In this document: positions 38,200 through 46,671 of the stretch, in pieces | How positions within the stretch are numbered: the first letter of the stretch is position 1 | How the letters are laid out: each line of letters opens with the position of its first letter | Assembly: GCA_028869255.1 (NCBI GenBank) | Contig: CP110972.1 | Span: 5,494,001 to 5,558,000, forward strand | Origin: Pseudomonas poae | Lineage (GTDB): Bacteria; Pseudomonadota; Gammaproteobacteria; Pseudomonadales; Pseudomonadaceae | Length of the DNA: 64,000 nucleotides | Reading direction: 5' to 3' | Translations under genes and position numbers: made by a program | The notes under the pieces: model-generated | Databases searched by the model: none | The model's input: the letters and a program-made list of their open reading frames with translations, nothing else | Told to the model about the DNA's origin: nothing

Positions 38200-40008
38200 A
38201 TGACTCCACCCCTTCCGCGAAGACCCCGCTGGCGCAGCCTCGCCCTGTTGGCGTTGTGCCTGGCACCGCTGCTGTGGCCGCTGGAGCACCTGGCCGAGCG
38301 CTATTACCGCAGCGAACTGGCCGGGCAAAACCGCCAAACCCTCGACCTGTACGTGGCCAACCTGCTGGGTACGCTGCATCGCTATGAAGTGCTGCCGCAG
38401 ATCCTCGGCGACCTGCCGGCCTTGCGCACGGCACTCGATGCACCACAGGTGAGCACCAACCTGGTCAACGCCAACCTGCTGCTCAAGGACGTCGCCGCCC
38501 AGGCCGGGGTGGAAGTGATGTACCTGATGGACACCACCGGCAAGACTCTCGCCGCGTCCAACTGGGACAAACAGGACAGCTTCGTCGGCCGCAATTTCTC
38601 GTTCCGACCGTATTTCAGCGAGGCCATGGCCGGGCGTTTGGGGCGGTTCTTCGGCCTGGGCACCACCTCGGCCAAGCGCGGATACTTCTTCGCCGCCGCC
38701 GTGCGCGATGGCGATAAAGTCATCGGCGTGCTGGTGGTGAAGGTCGACCTGGATCACACCGAAAGCCTGTGGGGCAACACCCCGGAACAACTGCTGGTGA
38801 CTGACCACAACGGCGTGGTGATCCTGACGTCGCGCCCGCAATGGCGGTTCCGCGCCACGCGGCCACTGACCGCCGCAGAACGCCAGGCGATCATTGCCAT
38901 CCAGCCTTACCCAACCCGCGACCCGCAGCCGCTGGCCCTCAGCAGCACGGCATGGCTACGCCAATCCACGGCCATCGCGGAGACCGGCTGGAACGTGGAA
39001 ATCCTCGCCCCACGCTCGCTGATCAGCCGCCCGGTGCGCACGGTGGTCGCGGTGGGTGGCGCCACGCTGCTGGTATTGATGCTGTTGCTGGGCCTGATGA
39101 TGCAACGCCGCCGCCATTACCTGGACCGCATCGCCTTCGAAGCCAAGGCGCGCCGCGAGCTGGAAGCCCGCGTGGTCGAACGCACCAGTGACCTGGAGGG
39201 CCTCAACCGACGCCTGAAACAGGAAGTGCTGGAGCGCGAGCACGCCCAGCAGGAACTGGTGCGCGCTCAGGATGACCTGGTGCAGGCGGGCAAACTGTCG
39301 GCGCTGGGCACCATGTCGGCGAGCATCAGCCACGAGCTCAATCAACCGTTGGCGGCGATTCGCAGCTATGCGGAAAACGCCGAGATCCTGCTCGACCACG
39401 AACGCACCAGTGATGCCCGCGGCAATCTCAAGCTGATCAGCGAACTGACCGGGCGCATGGCCTCGATCATCGCGCACTTGCGCGCCTTCGCTCGCCGTGA
39501 CCGGCATGCCCCCGAGAGCGTGGCCCTGCAACCGGCGCTCGACGATGCGCTGGCCTTGCTGGCCAAGCGGCGGCGGGCGATGGAAGTCGAGCTGATCCGC
39601 GATCTGCCGGAAGCGACCCTGTGGGTGCAAGCCGGCGAAACCCGTTTGCGCCAGGTGCTCGGCAACCTGTTGGCCAACGCCCTCGACGCCCTCACCGAAA
39701 AAGGCCCGCCGCGCAAACTCTGGTTGAGTGCCCAAACCACTGAACAGGGCGTCAACCTGTACATTCGCGACAACGGCCCGGGGTTTTGCATGGAAGCCCT
39801 GGGCCGCGCCAGCGAGCCGTTCTACACCACCAAGACCCGCACCCAGGGCCTGGGGTTGGGCCTGGCGATCTGTGACACCCTGATGCGTGCCTTTGGCGGC
39901 GAACTGCTGTTCGCCAACCACAAGGAAGGTGGCGCGCTGTTAACCCTGAAATTGCGTGCCGGCTCGCCGGGCGTCAGTCTGCAACCGTCCGAGGACCGCA
40001 GTGTATGA
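38200..40008 (+). CDS. dctB: C4-dicarboxylate sensor kinase, DctB type
   Basis: A 602-aa membrane histidine kinase. Two membrane segments (about 12-30 and 278-305) enclose a periplasmic sensor domain of the dCache type (MYLMDTTGKTLAASNWDKQD, NFSFRPYFSEAM). A coiled coil follows, then the H-box SISHELNQPLAAIRSYAENA and the ATPase motifs NLLANALDAL, IRDNGPGF and TQGLGLGLAI. It should sense succinate, fumarate or malate and phosphorylate DctD. P. aeruginosa has the same rml-dctBD order. It overlaps dctD by 4 nt. Confidence 0.92.
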   Translation: MTPPLPRRPRWRSLALLALCLAPLLWPLEHLAERYYRSELAGQNRQTLDLYVANLLGTLHRYEVLPQILGDLPALRTALDAPQVSTNLVNANLLLKDVAAQAGVEVMYLMDTTGKTLAASNWDKQDSFVGRNFSFRPYFSEAMAGRLGRFFGLGTTSAKRGYFFAAAVRDGDKVIGVLVVKVDLDHTESLWGNTPEQLLVTDHNGVVILTSRPQWRFRATRPLTAAERQAIIAIQPYPTRDPQPLALSSTAWLRQSTAIAETGWNVEILAPRSLISRPVRTVVAVGGATLLVLMLLLGLMMQRRRHYLDRIAFEAKARRELEARVVERTSDLEGLNRRLKQEVLEREHAQQELVRAQDDLVQAGKLSALGTMSASISHELNQPLAAIRSYAENAEILLDHERTSDARGNLKLISELTGRMASIIAHLRAFARRDRHAPESVALQPALDDALALLAKRRRAMEVELIRDLPEATLWVQAGETRLRQVLGNLLANALDALTEKGPPRKLWLSAQTTEQGVNLYIRDNGPGFCMEALGRASEPFYTTKTRTQGLGLGLAICDTLMRAFGGELLFANHKEGGALLTLKLRAGSPGVSLQPSEDRSV

Positions 40009-41390
40009 GTATCGATAACCAGATTCAGGTGGTGTTGATCGACGACGATCCGCATCTGCGTCAGGCCCTGTGCCAGACCCTGGACCTGGCCGGGCTGAAA
40101 GTCCTGACCCTGGGCGAAGCCACCGGCCTTACTGCGCGCCTGTCCCGCGATTGGGCGGGCGTGGTGGTCAGCGATATCCGCATGCCGGGCATGGACGGCC
40201 TGGAGCTGCTGGCCGAACTGCACGGCCAGGACCCGGAACTGCCGGTGCTGTTGATCACCGGTCACGGCGATGTGCCGTTGGCGGTGCAGGCAATGCGCGC
40301 CGGCGCGTATGACTTCCTGGAAAAACCCTTTGCCAGCGACGCGCTGCTCGACAGTGTGCGCCGCGCCCTGGCCCTGCGCCGCCTGGTGCTGGACAACCGC
40401 AGCCTGCGCCTGGCCCTGAGCGACCGCCAGCAACTGAGCACGCGCCTGGTGGGCCACTCGCCGCAAATGCTGCGCCTGCGTGAGCAGATCGGCGCGCTGG
40501 CGGCGACCAGGGCTGATGTGCTGATCCTCGGCGAAACCGGCGCCGGCAAAGAAGTCGTCGCCCGTGCGCTGCATGACCTGTCGAGCCGACGCAGCGGGCC
40601 GTTTGTGGCGATCAACGCCGGCGCCCTGGCCGAGTCGGTGGTGGAAAGCGAGCTGTTCGGCCATGAGCCGGGCGCTTTCACCGGCGCGCAGAAGCGCCGT
40701 ATCGGCAAGTTCGAATTCGCCAACGGCGGCACGCTGTTTCTCGATGAAATCGAAAGCATGAGCCTGGACGTGCAGGTCAAGCTGCTGCGCCTGCTGCAAG
40801 AGCGAGTGGTGGAGCGCCTGGGCGGCAATCAGCTGATTCCGCTGGATATCCGCATCATCGCCGCCACTAAGGAAGACCTGCGCCAGTCCGCCGACCAGGG
40901 CCGCTTCCGTGCTGACCTGTATTACCGCCTCAACGTTGCGCCGCTGCGCATTCCGCCACTGCGCGAACGCGGTGAGGACGCGCTGATGCTGTTCCAGCAT
41001 TTTGCCGATGAAGCCAGCAGCCGCCACGGCCTGCCGCTGCACGAACTGCAGCCGGGGCAACGTGCGCTGCTGCTGCGCCACAGCTGGCCGGGCAATGTGC
41101 GCGAGTTGCAGAACGCCGCCGAACGCTTTGCCCTGGGCCTGGAACTGGCGCTGGACAACACGCAGGATAACCCCGCAGCGGGCGTGCTGACCTCCACCCC
41201 GGGCGGCTTGAGCGAGCAAGTCGAACAGTTCGAAAAGAGCCTGATCGCCGCCGAACTCACCCGCCCCCACAGCTCCATGCGCAGCCTGGCCGAAGCCCTG
41301 GGTGTGCCGCGCAAGACCTTGCACGACAAATTGCGCAAGCACGGCCTGAACTTCGCCGACAGCGGCAACCACAGCACCGACGACGAATGA
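40005..41390 (+). CDS. dctD: Sigma-54 response regulator, DctD type
   Basis: A 461-aa NtrC-class activator. The receiver domain has IDDDPHLRQAL and the phosphorylated Asp in VVVSDIRMPGMDGLEL. The AAA+ domain has GETGAGKEVVARALH (Walker A), the sigma-54 contact loop GAFTGA and FLDEIE (Walker B). The C-terminal Fis-type helix-turn-helix is LAEALGVPRKTLHDKLRKHG. It should activate dicarboxylate transport genes, which are not next door here. The next gene starts just after its stop. Confidence 0.93.
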   Translation: MSIDNQIQVVLIDDDPHLRQALCQTLDLAGLKVLTLGEATGLTARLSRDWAGVVVSDIRMPGMDGLELLAELHGQDPELPVLLITGHGDVPLAVQAMRAGAYDFLEKPFASDALLDSVRRALALRRLVLDNRSLRLALSDRQQLSTRLVGHSPQMLRLREQIGALAATRADVLILGETGAGKEVVARALHDLSSRRSGPFVAINAGALAESVVESELFGHEPGAFTGAQKRRIGKFEFANGGTLFLDEIESMSLDVQVKLLRLLQERVVERLGGNQLIPLDIRIIAATKEDLRQSADQGRFRADLYYRLNVAPLRIPPLRERGEDALMLFQHFADEASSRHGLPLHELQPGQRALLLRHSWPGNVRELQNAAERFALGLELALDNTQDNPAAGVLTSTPGGLSEQVEQFEKSLIAAELTRPHSSMRSLAEALGVPRKTLHDKLRKHGLNFADSGNHSTDDE

Positions 41391-41416
41391 CCCCGCCCAC
41401 CCACCAAGAGGCCGCC

Positions 41417-41872
41417 ATGAGCCGCGACAGCCGTTACCTGGAATCCATCCTTCACCACGACATCCCCCTCACCCGGGAAATGGGCCTCAAGGTGCTCGAC
41501 TGGCAGCACGGCCAATTGCAGCTGCACTTGCCGCTGCAAGCCAATATCAACCACAAGAGCACCATGTTCGGCGGCAGCCTCTACTGCGGCGCGGTGCTGG
41601 CGGGCTGGGGCTGGTTGCATCTGAAACTGCGCGAAGAAGGGGTTGAAGACGGGCATATCGTGATTCAGGAAGGGCAGATCAGTTACCCGCTGCCGGTGAC
41701 GCAGGACGCGACGGTGGTGTGCGCGGCACCGGATGAGAAAGTCTGGAAGCGCTTTTTGGCGACGTACAAACGTTATGGGCGGGCGCGGTTGGCGCTGCAG
41801 ACGTGGATTGTGAATGCGGGGAGTGAAGAAAAAGCCGTGACGTTTACCGGCCAGTACGTTTTGCACCGCTAG
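41417..41872 (+). CDS. YiiD-type hot-dog thioesterase
   Basis: A 151-aa protein of the YiiD C-terminal (PF09500-type) thioesterase group. NHKSTMFGGSLYCGAVLAGWGW is the hot-dog helix segment, and EDGHIVIQEGQISYPLPV is a core strand pair. The start at 41417 follows AAGAGG; an alternative ATG at 41387 overlaps the dctD stop and would add ten residues. The substrate is unknown, probably an acyl-CoA or acyl-ACP. Confidence 0.8.
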   Translation: MSRDSRYLESILHHDIPLTREMGLKVLDWQHGQLQLHLPLQANINHKSTMFGGSLYCGAVLAGWGWLHLKLREEGVEDGHIVIQEGQISYPLPVTQDATVVCAAPDEKVWKRFLATYKRYGRARLALQTWIVNAGSEEKAVTFTGQYVLHR

Positions 41873-41891
41873 CCGCTGCAACACAAAAACA

Positions 41892-41984
41892 AATGTGGGA
41901 GCGGGCTTGCTCGCGAATGCGGTGTATCAGAGACACATTCAGTGACTGACACTGCGCATTCGCGAGCAAGCCCGCTCCCACATT
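41892..41984. repeat. REPIN
   Basis: GTGGGAGCGGGCTTGCTCGC and its complement form a 93-nt imperfect palindrome between convergent genes. The arms are the same as at 29938. Confidence 0.9.
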
Positions 41985-42000
41985 TTGATCTGCTGAGGCC

Positions 42001-42837
42001 CTAAGATCTAGCTAACGTCAGCAACCGTTCACGCCACGCAGCCTTGGCCGGCAACGCTAAAAAGAACGGATTCAGCAAGGATTCCCGCGCCGGGTAGCTG
42101 AACGGCTCACCGCTCAACTCCACCACCTCACCGCCCGCTCCTTCCAATACGCCCTGGGCCGCAGCGGTGTCCCACTGCGAGGTCGGCGCCAGGCGCGGGT
42201 AGCAATCGGCGCTGCCCTCAGCCAACAGGCAGAATTTCAACGAGCTGCCGATATTCGCCAGTTTCAACGCGCCCAACCCTTCACTCAACCCGTCCAGCAA
42301 ACGCTCCTGCTCGGGGCTGGTATGCCGACGGCTGGCCACCACGGTAAACGACTCGCCCGCTGCCGGCGTCTCGCGCACCTGGATCTGCTTGGGCGCCTCG
42401 TTCACATCGGAACGCCATGCGCCCAGGCCGGCACCGCCAAAGTAGCAACGGCCATTGGTGGGCATGGATACCACGCCGAACACCACGCGACCCTGCTCGA
42501 TCAGGGCGATATTCACGGTGAACTCTTCGCTGCCGGCAATAAATTCCTTGGTGCCATCCAGCGGATCCACCAGCCACCAGCGCTGCCAACCGGCGCGCAC
42601 GCTCTGGTCGATATCGGCGTCTTCCTCGGACAATACCGGGATACTCGGGTCCAGTGCCGTCAGGCCGGCGAGAATCAGGTGATGAGCGGCCAAATCCGCC
42701 GCCGTCACCGGCGAATCATCAGCCTTGGACGTCACCGCCACATCCGCACGCCAGTACGGCAGAATCACTTCACCCGCCTGGCGAGCCAGCTCGATCACGG
42801 GGGCAATAAACGGGTGGCCTAAAAACAGTTCGCTCAT
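42001..42837 (-). CDS. cysQ: 3'(2'),5'-bisphosphate nucleotidase
   Basis: A 278-aa magnesium-dependent phosphatase of the inositol monophosphatase fold. Metal-binding motifs are SEEDADID, WLVDPLDGTKEFI and, near the end, PTSQWDTAAAQGV. It removes the 3' phosphate of pAp, a by-product of sulfate assimilation. It overlaps nudE by 4 nt; the cysQ-nudE pair is common in gamma-proteobacteria. Confidence 0.95.
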   Translation of the reverse strand: MSELFLGHPFIAPVIELARQAGEVILPYWRADVAVTSKADDSPVTAADLAAHHLILAGLTALDPSIPVLSEEDADIDQSVRAGWQRWWLVDPLDGTKEFIAGSEEFTVNIALIEQGRVVFGVVSMPTNGRCYFGGAGLGAWRSDVNEAPKQIQVRETPAAGESFTVVASRRHTSPEQERLLDGLSEGLGALKLANIGSSLKFCLLAEGSADCYPRLAPTSQWDTAAAQGVLEGAGGEVVELSGEPFSYPARESLLNPFFLALPAKAAWRERLLTLARS

Positions 42838-43400
42838 GCGATAAACGCTCCACGCTGAATCAACAAATCTCGTACCAGATACAGCGCGGCCAATGCCCGG
42901 CCTTCGCTGAATTGCTCGTTTTGCGCCAGTTGCGACAACTCACGCAGGTTGACCCTGTCCACGCGCATCGGTTCAGGCTCATCGCCTTCCAGGCGTTCTT
43001 CATAGAGGTCGGTGGCGAGCACCACCTGGATTTTCTGGCTCATATAGCCGGGAGACAGCGAAAGCTCAGTGAGGTGTTCCAACTGACGTGCGCCGTAGCC
43101 CGCCTCTTCCTTGAGCTCGCGGTCCGCCGCCGCCAGTACATCCTCGCCAGGCTCGATCAAGCCTTTGGGCAAAGACAATTCATATTCGTCCGTCCCGCCG
43201 CAGTACTCTTCCACCAGCAACGCATGGTCGTCGTCGATCATCGCCACGATCATCACCGCGCCATAGCCGGCACCGCGCCCTACCAGGCGCTCGTAGGTCC
43301 GTTCAACGCCATTGGAAAAGCGCAATTGCACTTCCTCCACGCGGAACAAACGGCTACTGGCGACTATTTCGCGGGCGAGGACGGTGGGTTTCTGGCGCAT
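42834..43400 (-). CDS. nudE: ADP compounds hydrolase NudE
   Basis: A 188-aa Nudix hydrolase. The Nudix box is complete: GLIEPGEDVLAAADRELKEE followed by AGYG. It cleaves ADP-sugars, NADH and similar nucleotides. It is the first gene of the nudE-cysQ unit, divergent from yrfG with 87 nt between. Confidence 0.94.
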   Translation of the reverse strand: MRQKPTVLAREIVASSRLFRVEEVQLRFSNGVERTYERLVGRGAGYGAVMIVAMIDDDHALLVEEYCGGTDEYELSLPKGLIEPGEDVLAAADRELKEEAGYGARQLEHLTELSLSPGYMSQKIQVVLATDLYEERLEGDEPEPMRVDRVNLRELSQLAQNEQFSEGRALAALYLVRDLLIQRGAFIA

Positions 43401-43487
43401 AAGCGGCTCCTTGGCGTGATCGGGTTACTATACCGTGGCTTTTCCGATTGTCTGTGTCGGATATCTTTACTTACATGAGAACGCCCC

Positions 43488-44150
43488 ATGCCCTCTTTGC
43501 CCTGGCACGCCATCGATACTGTCCTGCTGGACATGGACGGCACCTTGCTCGACCTGCATTTCGACAACCACTTCTGGATGGAGCACCTGCCCCAGCGCTA
43601 CGCTGAGCTGCACGGGGTGAGCCGGGCCATGGCCGAGATGGAGTTGCAGCCTCTGTTCGAGCGTAACGCCGGACAGTTGCAATGGTATTGCCTGGATTTC
43701 TGGAGCACCGAGCTGAATCTCCCGGTGCGCGAGCTCAAGCTGGAAACCGCCCACCTGATCGCCCTGCGCCCGGATGCCGATACCTTCCTGGCGGCGATCA
43801 AACAGGCCGGCAAGCGAGTGATCCTGATCACCAATGCTCACCGTGATTCGCTGTCATTGAAGTTGGAACGCATCGAACTGGCGCCGTATTTCGAGCGGTT
43901 GATCAGCTCCCACGACTACGGTTTCGCCAAGGAAAACCCGCAGTTCTGGGATGCCCTGCAAGCTGACATCGCCTTCGACCCGGCCCGCAGCCTGTTTATC
44001 GACGACACCTTGCCGATCCTGCGCAGCGCCCGGGAGTTTGGGGTGGGGCATTTGTTGGCGGTGAAAGAGCCGGACAGTCGCAAAGGGCCCAAAGACACCG
44101 CAGAATTTGCAGCAGTTGAAGACTACCGCGACCTAATTGCCGGTCTCTGA
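43488..44150 (+). CDS. yrfG: HAD-type GMP/IMP nucleotidase, YrfG-like
   Basis: A 220-aa HAD hydrolase. Motif I is LLDMDGTLLD, motif II LITNAHRD, motif III includes the Lys of AKENPQF, and motif IV is FIDDTLP. YrfG of E. coli dephosphorylates GMP and IMP and is likewise encoded beside nudE. The start ATG at 43488 opens with LPWHAIDTVLLDMDG. Confidence 0.92.
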   Translation: MPSLPWHAIDTVLLDMDGTLLDLHFDNHFWMEHLPQRYAELHGVSRAMAEMELQPLFERNAGQLQWYCLDFWSTELNLPVRELKLETAHLIALRPDADTFLAAIKQAGKRVILITNAHRDSLSLKLERIELAPYFERLISSHDYGFAKENPQFWDALQADIAFDPARSLFIDDTLPILRSAREFGVGHLLAVKEPDSRKGPKDTAEFAAVEDYRDLIAGL

Positions 44151-44153
44151 ACC

Positions 44154-44263
44154 CATGTGGGAGGGGCTTGTGTGGGAGCCGGGCTTGCCCGCGATGGCAT
44201 CGCCTCGGTAGGGCTTATACACCGCGGCGTTTGCATCGCGGGCAAGCCCGACGCCCACATTTT
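44154..44263. repeat. REPIN, arms with CCGGGCTTGCCCGCGA
   Basis: A 110-nt imperfect palindrome with arms GGGCTTGCCCGCGATG and CATCGCGGGCAAGCCC. The left side carries an extra partial unit GTGGGAGGGGCTT. Confidence 0.85.
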
Positions 44264-44272
44264 GCTCCGCGT

Positions 44273-44713
44273 TTACTCAGGGATACGCAGCGTCTGCCCT
44301 GGGTAAATTTTATCCGGGTGCGACAGCAGCGGCTTGTTGGCCTCGAAAATCTTGTTGTACTGGTTGGCGTTACCGTAAACCGTCAGGGAAATCGCGCTGA
44401 GGGTGTCGCCCTTTTTCACCACAACAAAACGAGCAGCGGCCACTGCCGGGCCGGTGACGGTGATCTGATCATCCACACTGGCCACACCAGCAATATTGCC
44501 CAGCGCCAGCAGGATCTTTTCTTTCTCTTCCTGGGTGGCGACTTCGCCAGTCACAGTCACTTTGTCGCCATCAACCGTGGTCTGTACATTCGGATTCCCC
44601 AGACCCACTTTTTGCACGTGCTCCTTCAACTGCTCTCCCGCATTCGCATTACCCGGCGTCAACAGATCGATCAATTTCTCGCCTGCTTCCTTAACAAAAC
44701 TAAAAAGACTCAT
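44273..44713 (-). CDS. LysM-domain protein, YgaU/Kbp-like
   Basis: A 146-aa protein with an N-terminal BON domain ([20 protein letters not shown]) and a C-terminal LysM domain ([20 protein letters not shown] through [10 protein letters not shown]). E. coli YgaU (Kbp) has the same plan and binds potassium. No signal peptide is visible, so it is probably cytoplasmic. The ATG is at 44713; a longer frame upstream reads into the divergent lysR gene and was rejected. Confidence 0.92.
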   Translation of the reverse strand: MSLFSFVKEAGEKLIDLLTPGNANAGEQLKEHVQKVGLGNPNVQTTVDGDKVTVTGEVATQEEKEKILLALGNIAGVASVDDQITVTGPAVAAARFVVVKKGDTLSAISLTVYGNANQYNKIFEANKPLLSHPDKIYPGQTLRIPE

Positions 44714-44845
44714 GGTGCGCTCTCCTTGGTAGTTGATGTCCAGATGCTCAAGACTAGACCAGTCCCACGGATTTGGGTTCCAGCCCGGTCCAAGACCCAA
44801 ACGCGCTAGAATCCCCCCGCCATTGGAATAAGCCTCGGAGCGAAG

Positions 44846-45734
44846 ATGGACATCAAACAGCTGAAATTCCTCATCGCCCTCGACGAGACCCGTCACTTCG
44901 GCCAGGCGGCCGCGCGCTGCCACATTACCCAGCCAACGCTGTCGATGCGCCTGCGCAGCCTGGAGGAAGAGCTGGACCTGCCGCTGGTCAATCGCGGCCA
45001 GCGCTTCGAAGGCTTTACCGCTCCAGGCGAACGCGTGCTGGCGTGGGCACGTACCGTGCTGGCGGCGTATGACGGTTTGCAGGCCGAAGCGGCAGCCTGT
45101 CGCGGCAACCTCGTCGGCACGTTGCGCCTGGGGGTGGTGCCGCTGTCGAGTTTTGATCCCCTGGCCTTGATGCAGCAATTGCACAAGGAGCACCCAAGCC
45201 TGCGCTTTGAGCTTTCGGCGCTCAGCTCCGAACAAATTCTTGAGCAGCTGGCGAGCAATCGCCTGGACCTCGGTGTGTCGTACTCTGGAGCGCCTGGACA
45301 ATGAGCGCTTCGACTCCATGGCCCTCGGCGAGACCCGCATGGGCCTGCTTTACGACCAGCGCTATTTCAACTTCGGCGACACGCCGCTGAGCTGGGAGGC
45401 GCTGACCGAACTGCCCCTGGGCATGCTCACCAGCGGCATGCACTTTCGGCAGTCCATCGACCATAACTTCCATAGCCGGGGCTTGAACCCGCAGCCACTG
45501 TTGCAAACCGATGCCGTGCATCAGTTGTTACAAGCTGTGCACGGCGGGCTGTGTTGCGCGGTGATGCCACTGGACGGAGGCCTCGACGCGCTCACCGAGC
45601 ATCTGCGCCTGCAACCGATCGCAGACGCCCACACCCTGGCGCGCTTGGGGTTGATCATGCGGCGCAGCGCACCTCGCTCCGCGCTGGCAGAGGCGTGTTT
45701 CGCGCTGTTTCAGAAATCGCAAACAGAGTCTTGA
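44846..45734 (+). pseudogene. LysR-family regulator (OxyR-like), frameshifted
   Basis: The N-terminal frame carries a winged helix ([39 protein letters not shown]) and the start of the effector domain, then stops after SYSGAPGQ. Removing one T near 45284 restores [15 protein letters not shown] and a 295-aa protein, the normal LysR length. Its position before fdhD and the FdhF-like gene suggests it regulates them. It is a true frameshift or a sequencing error. Confidence 0.8.
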
Positions 45735-45753
45735 TCGACGTCATCTATCGGTA

Positions 45754-45809
45754 GATCAGTACTGGCGATTAGACGCGACGCTTTGTCGCGCCTAGTCTAA
45801 ACACTGATC
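45754..45809. other. Long imperfect inverted repeat before fdhD
   Basis: Three nested stems: GATCAGT with ACTGATC, TTAGAC with GTCTAA, and GCGAC with GTCGC, loop GCTTT. It lies between the lysR stop and fdhD, without a T-run. It could be a terminator, an operator or an RNA element. Confidence 0.55.
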
Positions 45810-45831
45810 AATCCGCCGGTGGTACTGCCCC

Positions 45832-46671
45832 ATGAACGCCAAGCGCCCAGTCTGCGCGGCGCCAGCCTCTGTAATGCCCGCGCCCGCCGCCAGCCAGAGC
45901 TACCAGTTTTGCAATCTCGAACACACTGAAGTCGCCAGCACCGCGTTGGCCGAAGAAGTGGCGTTGGCGATTGCCTATAACGATATCAGCCAGGCAGTCA
46001 TGCTGGTGACGCCGACGGACCTGGAAGACTTCATCGTAGGTTTTAGCATCGGCAGCGGCATTATCGCCGACGTTAGCGACATATATGATCTGAAACTCAG
46101 CGGTTCGGGTTCGGCCCAATACGCACAGGTACAGATTTCCAGCCGCGCCTTCTGGAACCTCAAACAGCAGCGCCGCCAGTTGACCGGCACCAGCGGCTGC
46201 GGTTTGTGCGGCGTAGAAGCCGTCGAGCAAGCCTTGCCGGACCTTCAGGTGCTGCCCGGCGCGCCCTTGCCGCCTGCCGAGTGGCTCGATGGCCTGCGCC
46301 AGCGCATCAGCGCATTCCAGCCTCTGGGCCAGTACAGCGGCGCAGTGCATGCGGCAGTATTTATGAATAGCCAGGGCGAGTTGCTGATGGGTCGCGAAGA
46401 CATCGGCCGGCATAACGCCCTCGATAAATTGATCGGCGCATTGATCCGCCAAAAGATTCCGACTGACGGCGGCCTGGCGATTGTCACCAGCCGCTGCAGT
46501 CTTGAACTGATCCAGAAAGTCCTGCGCGCGGGCATCCAGACTCTCGTCAGCCTCTCGTCACCCACCGGCCTGGCCCTGCAATGGGCGCGTCGACACAATC
46601 TCAATCTTATCCACCTGCCGCAGAAAAGCGCGCCGCGGGTCTATAGCCCTGCGATGGAGTATCAGCCATGA
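45832..46671 (+). CDS. fdhD: FdhD, sulfur carrier for formate dehydrogenase
   Basis: A 279-aa protein that passes sulfur from a cysteine desulfurase to the molybdenum cofactor. The functional cysteine pair is in GTSGCGLCGVEAV, and the C-terminal core has MGREDIGRHNALDKLIGA and VTSRCSLELIQK. It overlaps the oxidoreductase gene by 4 nt, so it most likely matures that enzyme. Confidence 0.95.
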   Translation: MNAKRPVCAAPASVMPAPAASQSYQFCNLEHTEVASTALAEEVALAIAYNDISQAVMLVTPTDLEDFIVGFSIGSGIIADVSDIYDLKLSGSGSAQYAQVQISSRAFWNLKQQRRQLTGTSGCGLCGVEAVEQALPDLQVLPGAPLPPAEWLDGLRQRISAFQPLGQYSGAVHAAVFMNSQGELLMGREDIGRHNALDKLIGALIRQKIPTDGGLAIVTSRCSLELIQKVLRAGIQTLVSLSSPTGLALQWARRHNLNLIHLPQKSAPRVYSPAMEYQP

